A DNA stretch of 64,000 nucleotides, taken from NCBI GenBank assembly GCA_017607445.1, contig JAEVHH010000006.1:1364001-1428000 (forward strand). The letters run 5' to 3'. Positions within the stretch are counted from its first letter, which is position 1. Every line of letters starts with the position of its first letter. This document shows positions 45,580-57,751 of the stretch, piece by piece. The notes beneath the pieces were generated by a model. The model had not been told where the DNA came from and made no database searches. It worked only from the letters and a program-made list of their open reading frames with translations. The stretch is from Histoplasma ohiense (taxonomy: Eukaryota > Ascomycota > Eurotiomycetes > Onygenales > Ajellomycetaceae). A program made the position numbers and the translations under genes.

Positions 45580-45752
45580 GACCAGAATCAGTAATTTATA
45601 AGAAGAACATGACCTGGGACTAGATTTATAATATAAACAGTGTAAAGTGACTAATTTAATAAACACTATATGGGACCAGGACTAAGAAATTTGATAATGA
45701 GACTGAAGAAATATTTAGTCCCAGTTCCATGCATGATCACACAGTCAGTCTA

Positions 45753-46256
45753 GCTGTTATATATACAATAAATCTTTCATAGAAGACTTAGACAAAGTTC
45801 TGACTGACTGACTACTTCTTCTTTTCAACTCAGCTGTTCAGAGTTTTTGTCAATCTGATGAGAGTCTTCTGCTGCAGATTCTGTTGCTGTTGAGTCTTCT
45901 CAAACTGCTTCTGCAGCTGAGAGATGACTGTGAAGATGCTGTCACTGACTTCTTTGAGAATTGAAGAAGACATTGTAACAGTCTTTCCCTGTCTCTTATT
46001 AATCTTTTCAGTAATAAAATTGATCAGTGACTTCAGCTTCAGTGATCTGATATAGACTGTGTCAATATTCTTGAATGAATGGAAGGGTGTTGAGAGCTCC
46101 ATGATCACTCTATCTGTGCAGTACACACATATAGAGTAATTGCAGAGAGTGTGTGATGATATTGAACAGATTGAAAGATTAAAATTATACAAAAAACAGT
46201 TAGAAACATGGAAAATTCAAATATACCTCTACATTTGTGAGTAGTTGTAAGAATGG
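45753..46256 (-). pseudogene. LINE-D 5' end and start of ORF1
   Basis: The minus-strand frame 45830-46192 encodes a helical N-terminal region ending in QLQKQFEKTQQQQNLQQK. The likely ORF1 frame is then followed across the hAT-S3 site (SKSSMKDLLYI then TADLSAAS). The 5' boundary is set by the TSD beginning at 46257. Confidence 0.7.
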
Positions 46257-49200
46257 TCAGTTTTTATATATCACCACTAGAACTCCAATCTATTCACCTC
46301 ATAAGATATTTCAGAGGTTTGTTTTTTTATTGTTGTTTTTCAAGAATTTCTTCAATTTGATATTCTTCTTCATCATCAACAAGTTTCAGTTCTGATTCTG
46401 ATAGAGCTCCATTTCTGCAGTTGTATGACTTCAATAAAGATACATGAAATACAGAATGAATGCTTCTATATAAAGATGACAGTTCTAGTTTGTATACTTG
46501 TTTTCTAATAATATCCAGAATCTTGAAGAGTTCAACATATTTATGATCAAGTTTGCAAACTGAGTGTAGCAATTGGAGATTTTTTGCATTGAGCATGACA
46601 TAGTCATCTATTTTAAATTGTTGAAGCTTATGTTTTACATCATAATAGATTTTCTGTGCTTGTCATGTCTTTTGTAAATTCTTGATAAGTTTATAATGTG
46701 TTTTCTTGATATGTTTCACACAGCTAGCAGTATGTATGATGATCAGTTGTGATGATTTGCTGATATTAATTTTCAAATCAGATCAATATCCCATTAAGAC
46801 TTCTGTGAGTGTCATTTCAGTAGAGATATGTTGAGAGATATTGTAAACAAACTGCATCAGCAGTAGTCAGGATGCTCAGTCATCTTGATGATAGTTGATA
46901 AAGTATTGAAGATAATGTTTTAAGATTTGATTTTGCTGTTCCATTTGATCATCTGTTTGAGAATGAAAGACTGTTGAAAGTTTCCAGCATGCATCTAGCA
47001 TATAACAAAAGATGGACCAATAATGGCTTGTAAACAGCAAATCTCAATCAGATATATGGTTTTTAGATACTTCATAAATTGTATAGAACTTGATATAAAC
47101 AATTTCCACTAGTTCATCAACTGTAATGTTTTTGATGCAAGGAATATGGATTGTAAACTTGGTATATATATTCACAATCACTAAAATCACATCATAGATT
47201 TGGTGAAGAAATGTAGAGGCTGATAAGCTTGTAATAAAATTCATAATAATAGATTCAAAAGAATTTGATGATAAGAGAATTGTACTCAATTCTTCATATT
47301 GTCTGTGCTGTTTTGACTTTACTCTTTGACAAGTATCACAAGTGGATATATAATCTTTGATATTTCTGACTAGCTCATGTCAATAATATTTGTTCTGAAT
47401 ACTGTCTATAAACTTTTTTATATCAAAATGACCCCTCTGTGAATCATCATGATTTGCACTGATAATTTCATCAATGAGTGTCTTTTGTTGAGAGACATGC
47501 ACACAATCATCAGCACACAATATATCATTCTCAGAAATTGTTCATAGCATATTTTCAGCAACAGTTATATTCTTCTCTTTTATCTTCTCTCTTTGCTCAG
47601 CAGCAAAAGAATCAATCTTCTGTACTTTATTCAGAAATGAGATGAAGGATTCAAACATTTCTGTATATGCTGAGTCCTCAAAAATAGCCTTATTGACTGC
47701 AATTCAAGGCATATATTACTCAACATGCATTGAAGAGAAAGAGTTTATGTGAGAGATAGAAGACATTGATATATGAAGCACTTTTCACTCATTAAAAGAA
47801 GCATTTTGCTCATTAGAGATTCATACACAGATTATATGAGAAGAAATATCATTTTGAAAAGAAGTATCAACTTCTCAGTCTAGTCTAACTTCATGTTTCA
47901 ACTTCTGTTGCAGAGTAGATAACATAGTTTGATCATTATAGATCTCACTATAGTCTGCATGATAACTGAGCTCATCAGCTAAATTCTTTGATTCAGAGTG
48001 ATGCAGTAATATAAAATCATAAGCAGATAAAGCTTCCACTCATCTGATCTGATGTCTGTTCAGTTTCTTAGTCATCATAAAGTACTGCAGATTGGCATGA
48101 TCAGATCAGATTTGAATTGAATACTGACTTCTCTTCAGATAATGTCTTCAATTCTTAAATGCTGCTACAATAGTCAAGAGTTCTTTATCATGAGTATCAT
48201 AATGTGTTTCCATATCAATCAACTTTTTTGATCAGTAGGCAACTGAATGCCAGTGCTCATCATTCTGCAATTGCAACAGAATAGCAGCAACTGCAAAAGT
48301 GAATGCATCAGATTCAATCTGAATACACTGAGCTGAGTCAAAATGAGCTAATAGAGAAGCATGTATAAAGTGTGATTTGAGCTCATTGAAAGTGCTTTGA
48401 GCATCTTCTGTTCATATAAAAGTGGCTTTTTTTCCCCTCTTCTTGCTCTCTTTTGTAAGTTCAAATAATGGGGCTGCAATAGAGAAGAAAGACTTAATAA
48501 ATCATCAATAGAAATTAGCAAAGCTCAAGAAGAATTGAACCTCTTTAATTGATTTAGATATAGATCATTTCACAATAGTGAAGACTCTGTTCAACTTCAT
48601 CTCAACATCATTTATATCTATAACAAACCTCAGAAATGAGATCTTGTTCACTTTGAATTCACACTTAGAAATCTTTGCAAATAGATTCACATATTTGAGA
48701 TGTTCTAGCATCTTAGTAACATGCACTTTATATTCCTGCTTTGAATTGAAGAATATGAGAATGTCGTTCAAATAGACAACACAACATATATTCAACAAAT
48801 CAGACAAGATATTGTTAATATATGCTTGAAATATTGCTGAAGTATTAGCTAGTTTAAATGATATAACTATATATTTAAAATGTTCATATCTCATTCTAAA
48901 GACTGTCTTTCAATAGTCTTTTGCTGCTATAAGTATGCAGTGGTAGGCATCTTGAAGATTCAGCTTAGTGAATATCTTGATCTTTGAAAGTCTGTCAAGT
49001 AATTCATTTATTAGAGATAAAGGGTATTGATTCTTTCTGATGATTTGATTTAATCCTCAATAGTCTACACAAAGATGAAGTTCATTATCTTTTTTGAAAA
49101 CAAAGAGAATCAATGTATCAGCTGAGCTACTGAACAGTTGTATTCATTCTTTATCTAATACATTTTTTAAATATTCTCTTAGACTGGCTAACTTAGTTTC

Positions 49201-51155
49201 AGAGAGATTGTATATCAGTATAAATAAAGATTATGTATCAGACTTGAGATCTATATGATGTTCTGTCTTTTCTGATCTTTTTGTGCTTATAGCAGCTTCT
49301 TCTGAGAAGATATGTGTGTATGACATGACATAATCAGATAGATTGATTGACAAGTCTGAATACACAGCTGAGAATATATGTGGAGTATGTTTTGAGTCTT
49401 TTGAATGTTCTGTAGATAATACTACAAGCATTTCTACTCTAGCTTCTGTATGAACTTCAGCTAAAACATCTTGTTCAGAAATAATTTGAGACTGTTGTTC
49501 ATCTTCAGAGCTTCTAAAGAAGAATTGTTCATCTGATCAATCTATAAAAGAATTTATTTGTCTTAATCAAGGAAATTCTAATACAAGATTGTAGTTCTTC
49601 ATCTTCATCATATGAAAGAAATGAGATGTCTGTTGTGCATTACTTTTGTAATCAGTGACAGTAGTTGCAATGTTATACTCTCTAAAGAAGTGCATTATAC
49701 ATTCATCAATCAATTTGATCATTTTGATTTTGTAATGAGCAGCTTCTAGATTATGATTCTTTGCTCAAAATTCATTGACACAGTTCACTTCTGACTCAGA
49801 GTCTACTAGTGCAAGCACTTTTTGCAGATTCTTAGATATAGTGAGTTTCACTGTGATAGTGAAGCTTAAGATATTTTTGTATTGACTTTCTGCATTTATA
49901 ACTATCATTGCAAGCTGAATGATGTGTTTTAAGTGGTTTTTGAGTTTTTTGAGTTCTTCATATCTTTCACATTGAGTTTCAAGTCAGACTTGGTGTTTTT
50001 GAATTCATCTTTAAGTCATTTGAAACACAAATCAATGGTATGTTCTGATCACTTGCAATAACAGCAATATTTCAATTGAATGAAGTCATTGAACTTTGTA
50101 GTGTCATTTCATCTGTATTTGTTTTATGATCTATTATCAGCATTATTTCTGTTGTTAAAGCTTTGAGTGAGGTTTTTGAAATTTGACTTCTCTTTAAACT
50201 TCTTTCATCTCTCTGACAGATTCGATTCTGTTATTGCAAGTTTATATAGAGTGGCATCATAGCTTAACTCTTTCAATTTAGTTGCATATTTGTCAAATTC
50301 TCAGTGAATGGAAGATAGAACTTTCATATAGAGATGTGATTTTCAATGATATTCACTATAAAAATGTCACAGATGTTCTTCAATTGATTGTAAGTGTGAA
50401 GTAAATTGTTGAACTGTCTGATCTTCTTGTTGCTCTGTTTTTCAGTACTGTCTATCAGCATTTCAGAAACTTCTATCTGAATCAGTAACTTGACATTGCA
50501 TCCAACTAACAAATTCTTCCCATGCTGGCAAAGTCTATATATCATATATATGTTGATATCAATATTGTTGCATCTTGATGTTGAAATGAGTGACAGCTTT
50601 GATGATCTTTCAATGGTTGTATTCATTGTAGTAATCAAAATCACTGACATGAAAAGCAATAGCAGCTGTAACAAAGTTTTCAAATTCTTTCATATTTTGA
50701 TCTTGAAACTTTTCCACATCTCTTCAATAAGAGTGATCACTCATGCTGAGATTTCAAAATTCTAATTGTCAAAGTGATACTCAACTATATCTTTCACTGA
50801 CAGTAGTCACAGTGCTTTTCACTAAGATGTTGAGCACTTGTAGTGTGAGTTTCAGTGATCTGAGAATATTTGTGACATTATTACAGTTATCATTCACATT
50901 AGTTGCATCTCTATCTTGATTCAGATGTGCTTCTAGTATATTTTAAATGACTGAAATTGTTTCATTCAATTCTTGCAGTAAAGTGTCACACTGATATTAA
51001 AGTTCTCATAATTCTTTCTCAGTCTGTAACTTTTTGATTCTTCTGATCATCACTATCTTCTCAGTCTCAATTGTACTGAAATTTTCAGAAGAGATGTCTT
51101 CTTCTGAACTATGCTCAGAGTTCAATTTCATAGAGAAAGGTGATACTTGTTGTGT
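46257..51155 (-). mobile_element. Family A element A2, 5' part (gag to chromodomain)
   Basis: Read on the minus strand it contains gag (about 51155-49950), protease, RT (48565-48894, with the catalytic YLDD now YLND), RNase H, integrase (first-Asp region at 47044-47289) and the start of the chromodomain (46327-46596). It breaks at the LINE-D TSD, and the remaining 3' part is at 18319-20472. The 5' LTR is missing because the sequence stops at LINE-E's tail. Decay is stronger than in A1. Confidence 0.85.
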
Positions 51156-51173
51156 ATTATTATTATTATTATT
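51156..51173 (-). repeat. LINE-E (AAT)n tail
   Basis: The attattattattattatt run in plus is the trinucleotide tail at the element's 3' end on the minus strand. Confidence 0.75.
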
Positions 51174-51565
51174 CTTCAATTATAGATGTATACAGTCAGT
51201 GACTATGACATCTACCTGAAATACTTCAGGATTTTTCAAATCAAGAATATTCTAATATACAAAAACAATTTGACACATGCATTAACAGAATTCCAGCCCA
51301 GAATCAAACAACTATTCAAACTATTCAATCCAAAAATAAAATCAAAAGAATGTCAATGAGTTAGCACAACTCAACTTCAAAACAAAGGAAATAAATATTA
51401 CAAAAGACAGCAGCTATTAAAAATCAACAGAAAAGAAAAAACATTTGCAATGACTTTATCAACAAATAATGAAGCAAACTGCTTGAAACAAATGAAAATT
51501 AACAATAAACAAAGTTAAAGAAAAGATCAAAATAAAATAAACAAGAACAACTGATATAAATATCA
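51174..51565 (-). other. LINE-E 3' untranslated region
   Basis: This is A/T-rich sequence between the ORF2 stop and the tail. No gene is seen. Confidence 0.6.
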
Positions 51566-54500
51566 TCAAATAACACTATTCAAACAAGCTCTTGTAGCAA
51601 TATTTGACTCATTTAAATATTCAATTAAAAACATATTTCCAGCTTTTGTATTGAATAGCAAATTCAAACTTAACTGATTCAGTTGATATTTCTCTCTCAG
51701 TCTCAATCTTAGTTCTGAATACTTTGTACAAAGTAACAGAAGATGCTCTGAATTTTCATATAACTGACAATCTGAACACAGATCATTTAAATCATCTTTA
51801 AACTTTGCTAAATATGATTTGAAATATCCATGTCCAAGCTTTAGCTGCATTATTGTAGCAAAAAGTTTCTTCTTACACTTTATTGAGCAAGTCTTCCACT
51901 TTGGCTTAGTTTCAAATCTGAAATAATGTACACTTTTTCTTTGCATGAATCAGACATCTTGCCACTTTTGTAAACATAATTCTCTTATTCTTCTTTTAAT
52001 AAAAGACCATGTTATAATTCTTTGACAGCAGCCTTCTAACTCAGTGGCTCTTTTTGCAGCTTTATCAGCCATTTCATTGCCATATATACCCATGTGAGCA
52101 GGCACCCAGTGAAGATGAATAGAATAATTGAATGAGATTTTTCTTTGAATATTTTGAAGACTTTTCAAAATCAGCTCTAGCATTGACTGTCCACTGCTGA
52201 TTTTATTACTTTGAAGTCTTTTAAGCCCTGCTTGACTATCAGAGAATATTCAAATATGCTCAAATCTTTTCCATTGTTCAATCTTCATTTCAATCAATTT
52301 GAAAGCTCTTGAAATTGCAAACAATTCAGCATTAAAAACTTCTGACTCTTTTCCAATTTGCCAAGAATCAAGAATATAGTTTTTATCATTTTCTGAATAT
52401 GCTATTTCAGCTTCAAGATTGCCTGTTTTCTCACATTTTGAGCCATCAGTGTATATAAGAATTGCTTTATTTTTCATTTGTTTCAAAAGCTTTAAATGTT
52501 CTTGAGTCTGATCTTCTTTTGAAAGTTGACTAATGTTTAAATCAACAAGATTATCAAGACTTTTCTTCCAAGGAGAGAGATTTTCAATAGCTACTCTCTC
52601 TACATTTAAACTAGAGAAACAGTTCTTAATCATTGAGCAAATTCTAAATAACTGAGATGGTATCCTTCTTCTTTGTAAAGAACTTGAATTTTCAGATAAA
52701 TCAGTCTCATTCCAATCAAGATAAAGTTCCCAATCTAATTCTAATCCATTTGACTCATTTGGAAAAGAACTTGAAACTCTCTTTCTAATAGAATGATGTG
52801 AATATAGCTTCATAATTCTGAGAGCATAATTCATACAGATTTTATCAAATCTCACTTGTGGTGGAGAAATAGAGGCTTCAATTTCCATAGCTTTAATTGG
52901 AGTAGTTTTGAATACTCCTAAGATCTTTCTTAAAGCTAAGTTTTGAAGTTTTTGAAACCTTTCTATAAAGTGTTTTTGACCTCTCCACCACACCTGAACT
53001 GCATAATCTAAAACAGAGGTCACACAGGCAATATATAATTGTCTCATTGCTTGAAATGTCAGACCTCTTTCAGTATTTGAAAGTCTCAATATACTGTTTA
53101 AAATTCTTTCAGCATTTGCAGTTTTTATTTGCACATGAGATTTAAAATTCAATTGAGAATCTAACCAAACACCAAGCCATCTAACTGAGTTTTTAGGTTT
53201 AATTGAATGATTTAAAAGCTTAACTTCAGTATCTTTTTCTCTGAAATTTGGATAAAAGTGAATTAATTCAGTTTTATCCATATCAAAAACAATGTTTTTT
53301 GATTTTGCTTTTTCAATCATTTCAGTTGCTGCTTGCTCAATCAAATTGCAGTTATTCACAATTGATTCTGAGCTTACAACTAGGCCTAAATCATCCACAT
53401 AGCTTGGAGTTCTCACCATAATTGCCATTTGTCTATCAATAAATAGAAACTTGACAAATATAGCAAATAAAATGGGTGAGACTGGGGAACTCTGAGGAAC
53501 TCCTATCTCAATATCTGTTATATCTTGTCTCATTCCATCAAAAAGCAACTGGATAGTTCTTTTTGACATGAAACAGATAACCCACTTAATGAGAGACTTT
53601 GGCATTCTCAGTTCTATCAAAGTATTGATCATTTGAGAAAGTGAAACACAATCAAATGCACCTTTTATATCAATAAACATTGCAGTTGTAACCATTTTTT
53701 CATTCTTTGCAAGTTGAATATCATGAACTACAGAGAGAACTGCATCAATTGCTGAGTTTTGCTTTCTACTTCCCATTTGATCATCATATAATAGATCAGT
53801 AGTAGCAGATAGAAAAGACAATCTAGTGGCAATTATCTTTTCCAGAATTTTTCCCAGGCAATTCAGCAGAGATATCACTCTATAAGATTTAGGAATAGTT
53901 GGTTTTCTATTGGGTTTTGAAAGAATAACTCCAACAGCATGCCTCCAGCACTTAGGATGATACCCATATTTCAAAAGATTTAAGAACAATTCAAAGAGCT
54001 CATCTTTTAGTACTGAATAAAGCTCTTGAATTATTAAATGATTTATAGTATCAGCTTCTGCTGCTGTGACCTTTGAAGATGAAAAAATAGCTGTCTTTAA
54101 TTCATCTTCAGTCAAGTCAGACCATTCCCATTTCTTATCATGTTCATATTCATTATCTTCTTGCAAAGAACAAATCTCAGTTGAATTATTTGATGATGGA
54201 AATAATATTCTCATAAAAGCTTGACATTTATCTTCAAATGAGCGAGCTATAATTTCCTCATTCTGGAAATTATAAGTTAATGTTGGTAGCTTAGACATTG
54301 TTTTTGACTTAGTATATCTAAAAGCTTTGAAGATCTCTTTCCCCTGAGCATTTTCTAGAAAGTTATTCCAACAATCAGTCTGCCTTTTTAATTGTTGAGA
54401 AATAATCATTTCTAATATTCTTTAAATACTCAAATGAAACAAGATCTTCTTTTCAATCTTTTTTAACTCTAGCTAAATGTCTTCTTTTATTTGAAATCTC

Positions 54501-55446
54501 ACCATTCCACCAAGGCTTAGAGAATTCAGAGACTCTTTTCAATGGAATATATTTCTTTATACTTGAAAGAATAATCTCAGTGATTAAATTTACTCTGTCT
54601 TCAAGCATTTTATCTGTAAGATTTGTATCTGATTTTCAATAAAGAGTTTCTCTATTCTCTAATTTCAACTTTTCAATCATTCTTTTCACTTCTGTCCACT
54701 GAGCTTTTTCAAAGTTGTATTGATTTGAATATAATGGGTTTTGAACTGTTTGATTACTATCCAATTCCATATCAACTTGAATTATTTCATGTCCAGTGGC
54801 AGCACCATTTGTTTCATTTGAGTCAACATACCAATTAAAATGTTTATTCTCATATAGATTCTTAGAGAAAAAACATAGATCTATAATTGACTTCTGTCTC
54901 AAACCTGGCTTGTGAAAAGTGGGAATATCTTGCTCATTTATCAACTCTAGTTTGTTTAAAAGTGCTCATTCAACTAGTTTTTCAGCTCTAATTGATTGAG
55001 TTCTTTTCTGGTTTCAACTGCATTAAACATCTATCAAATGTCCAAGTTCTATTGTTTTCTCTCAGTGATCTTTCATTGTAGACATTGATTAATTGAATAT
55101 TTTCAAACTGTTTTTTCATATCCACAATGTCACCAACAAGAATATCAGAGTCAGATATCAAATCATATCTCAGACTGAATTGAAATCTTGAATTCTTTCT
55201 AGCATAAATTGCCACTCTAACTCTAATATCTGTTTTCTCTGGTAAAAAACAATAGTATGCTGGATGAGATACACTATACTCTTGATCAGCATCAAGTCTG
55301 GGTTCTTGAACAAGAATGAAGTCTGCCTTTTGCTCATAGCCAATTTGTAAACAGGAATAAAGACATGGATTTGTTCTGTCCACATTATTTTGAATAAATT
55401 TGATTTTTGTAGAGCTTTTAACATTTTTTTGTTGTTTTTCTGACAT
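51566..55446 (-). pseudogene. LINE-E ORF2: endonuclease, reverse transcriptase, RNase H
   Basis: It starts at ATG 55446 with an AP-endonuclease-like N-terminus (FIQNNVDR; ADFILVQEPRLD; SDILVGDIVD). After frameshifts near 54960 and 54380 comes an open frame of 719 codons (54409-52250) with the RT: PKSYRVISLLNCLGKILEKI, MFIDIKGAFDCVS, GVPQSSPVSPILFAIF and the catalytic YVDDLGL. RNase H begins LIYTDGSKC and continues past a TGA at a Trp position (EHI*IFSDSQAGL) to HLHWVPAHMGIYGNEMADKAA. A C-terminal CSDCQLYENSEHLLLLC motif completes it. RT and RNase H catalytic residues are largely intact, but the frameshifts make it inactive as read. Confidence 0.85.
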
Positions 55447-55656
55447 TACACAAATATTAAGAAGTGTTTCTCTTTATTCAGAGTCAGATAATAGACTGAA
55501 TCTATTATTCACAACTTCAACTGCTATCATATCCTGCATATATGTATCTCTTATCTTTGTTTGAACAGAGGTTCTTGGTGACTTCTGTGATCTAATTTTT
55601 TGCTTTGCAGAAGGTTCAGAGATAGCAGATTCAGAGAGTTGAGAATTTCTTCTTTT

Positions 55657-56988
55657 TTATTTATTGCTATCATTTACATTAGTAGAGACTGAGTTATTTG
55701 TCTGTACTGATGACTTTCCTGATTTGAGAGCAAATACACATTCTTTTGAATTTGCAAAATGGGGCTCTTTACAATTGGCACACTTTGCAATGGATTTGGA
55801 ATGTTCACACAATTTTCCCTTTTTCAAACATAGATGACAACTGTGCTCAGCTGTCTTGTGAGATTGAGCACAAATTTGACATCTTACATTTCTCTTACAG
55901 AGATTTACAAAATGACCATACTTCTGACAATTTGAACACTGAATTTGAGATTTTAGATTTTCTCTTGTATCTTTAAATTCATATGTTCTCATTCTCATAC
56001 CAGCAATTCTTACAAAGGAGAGTTTAGACTGTTCAAATGACTCAGTTATGATTAGCACTGAAGCATTTTGTCTATTTTCTCTTTGCTTCTCATTGTTCAG
56101 CCAAATTGGCAGCTTTTTTAATTTGATTGAATTGAAATCTTCAATTTCATGCTGAAGTTGAATCAGTCCATCATCATGATTGAAGATTGCTGTAGGTATG
56201 TCATGGAGAACAAACTTGCCCCATTTCTCATCTTTTTCCACTGAAATCTCAGTTTTTAAAAGAGATTTTACTATGAGGGTCCAGATCTGTTGATTTTGAA
56301 TCAGAAAGTCAGAATTGAACTCAGGCATGGTAGTGAGAATTATTGAATTTCTAAGAAAAGAGCTTTCAACTGAAGCTACAACTGATCTGTGTAGTTCAGA
56401 TTCAAAGACAGAGTTTAATGCATGATTTATCTCATTTCTCATTTGAAAAATAAGACTTGCATTTGATAGCATCTTTTTCTCAAAGACTTCTTTGTTAAAG
56501 ATTTTAACAATTAGCCTTTGAGCTTTTGACTAAAGAAGTCTCTCATCTTTTAGCTCTTTTCTTGATTTTTCTGAACTCAGTGTATTCAGAGAATCAGCAG
56601 ATTTTGAATTCTGAGTATATCTTTTTTCCAAGAATGCAATTTTTGTAACAAAAGAGGTAGAAGACACTGCTGCAGCTTGAGCATAAGTTCTCAGCTCTGT
56701 TTTCTGTTCTGTAGATTGAGATGAACTCAAAGATTTCATCTCAAAAACCTTTTCTAGTTTAGAAGAGATTCCCAGTTTATATTTTAGAATCTCATTCAGC
56801 TGTCTTGCTTGAATTAGCAGTATATGAAGTACTTCAGTATCTTTTTCCTCCATACATTGATTTTTCAAACATTTGACAGCATTTTCAAGGTTTTGAATTT
56901 CTTGCATCTGATCTTGATATTTCTTTTTTTGTTTTTTAAGAAACTCAATCTCAGGAATCTCATCAGAAAATACATCCTTCTCTATCAT
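55657..56988 (-). pseudogene. LINE-E ORF1 (gag-like RNA-binding protein)
   Basis: This is a single frame of 443 codons from ATG 56988, interrupted by only one TAG (about 56530). The N-terminal part is coiled-coil-like (FLKKQKKKYQDQMQEIQNLE). The C-terminal part has several zinc-knuckle-type motifs: CSNCQKYGHFVNLC, CQICAQSHKTAEHSC and CANCKEPHFANSKEC. It should bind element RNA for target-primed reverse transcription. ORF2 begins about 210 bp downstream. The stop is TAG, unlike the TGA pattern elsewhere. Confidence 0.85.
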
Positions 56989-56997
56989 TTTGATAGA

Positions 56998-57660
56998 CTA
57001 CGTGGCTATTCCACGCAGGATGCACCTTAAGCTAGTTACATATTATAACCCCTATAACCAACCGACCACCGCGTCTGTCCTCTCAGGCTGCTTTAACTAG
57101 TTCTGGGGTTTCCAGTGGGGGTCCTAGTTAAGCGCCACTGCCCACCCTAGGCATCACCATAGCCCAGAGCTTCCAGTTGCCGATCTTGGCCCATTGCCCC
57201 CTTGGCCTACCAACCAGCCGTCGTGGCCTTGCCCTGTGTAAGGGACTAACCATAGGCTTACCCCACCCGATGATAACTCACTAATAGTGTTAGATGACCA
57301 CTAGTGGGCCCTGAATAGAGTGTCTACCAGGGTGTCCTGCTTGGCTTGCTACTACCCCTCTGATGAGGCAGCCAATCAGATGGTTTTTAAAATCATTCCC
57401 TGTTGTTGAAGTGGCCCTCTAGATGCTGGGGGCCTTGGCAGGTGCTAGTATATATAAGCACTCTATACTCAACCCTCTGTAATCATCGGATCTTGCTTAG
57501 ATCAGCACTAGTGACAGGGGGGCTGCTTGGCACTAATGAGTGTGGCTTCCAGTGGCCACCACCCTCACCACTGCCAAGCGGCACCCCTGTCAGCACTGCC
57601 TCACTAGGCTTGGCCCCTGGTCACAGGGGCCTTCATGGGTAAGAAGTGGCTCAAAATGAG
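56998..57660 (-). other. GC-rich undecayed block adjoining LINE-E (possible 5' UTR)
   Basis: These 660 bp are rich in CC and GG and lack the decay signature of the DNA on both sides. They end exactly where LINE-E ORF1 begins, so they could be the LINE's 5' leader. A hairpin ggcccctg-gtca-caggggcc lies at 57612-57631. No long coding frame is convincing (57403-57642 is open but unrecognised). Alternatively it is a separate repeat or unique DNA. Confidence 0.45.
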
Positions 57661-57751
57661 ACCTTGTCAGCAGCAGAATTCGAACCTACAGCACATCTAA
57701 CAGTGCTACCTTGGGTAACAGTCTTACCAACTGCGCCACGCGGGCGCAGAT
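57661..57751 (-). repeat. tRNA-like sequence beside LINE-E
   Basis: On the minus strand it begins gcgcccgcg and shows an A-box-like tggcgcagttggtaag, an agcac/gtgct hairpin in the anticodon position and a B-box ggttcgaattc with pairing T-arm. The acceptor ends do not pair, so it is more likely a tRNA-derived promoter or SINE head than a tRNA gene. It resembles 8621-8715 in outline. Confidence 0.55.

Larger units (their letters stand above)
44221..45752 (+). mobile_element. hAT-like minisatellite element copy 3 (hAT-S3), complete
   Basis: The termini are tagactgactg and cagtcagtcta (inverted), flanked by a perfect 8-bp duplication, gctgttat (44213-44220 and 45753-45760). Length is 1532 bp. 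It consists of about 300 bp of left arm, a minisatellite, and about 330 bp of right arm containing a 17-bp perfect hairpin. No protein is encoded. This copy defines the family. Confidence 0.9.
20473..46256 (-). mobile_element. LINE-D (old Tad1-like LINE) with three nested insertions
   Basis: The element runs right to left: ORF1 (46256-45753, 44220-43685, 28251-27948, then the start of 25880 downward), ORF2 with RT near 23900-23280, 3' region, and a (CAAA)n tail at 20473-20488. A 15-bp TSD, tcagtttttatatat, flanks it (20458-20472 and 46257-46271). Removing the three insertions together with one TSD copy each leaves about 6.7 kb and restores coding continuity in ORF1. It is the most decayed element in the window. 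Confidence 0.85.
51156..56997 (-). mobile_element. LINE-E, relatively young Tad1-like LINE
   Basis: ORF1 (56988-55657) and ORF2 (55446-51566) are followed by a 3' region and an (AAT)n tail at 51156-51173. The domain order is ORF1 with zinc knuckles, then endonuclease, RT, RNase H and a C-terminal zinc motif. Frames are much better preserved than in LINE-D, with one stop in ORF1 and a few stops and two or so frameshifts in ORF2. GG and CC are still present, so it arrived late or was only lightly mutated. Confidence 0.85.

Noticed and set aside
45830..46192. Stand-alone small gene
   Set aside because: It continues in a related frame across hAT-S3 into LINE-D ORF1 and lies inside the LINE-D target duplication, so it is the LINE's 5' part.
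29154..50683. Two unrelated A fragments at 18319-20472 and 46257-51155
   Set aside because: Their breakpoints fall within a few bases of each other on A1, and both carry the same 15-bp duplication. They are halves of one element split by LINE-D.
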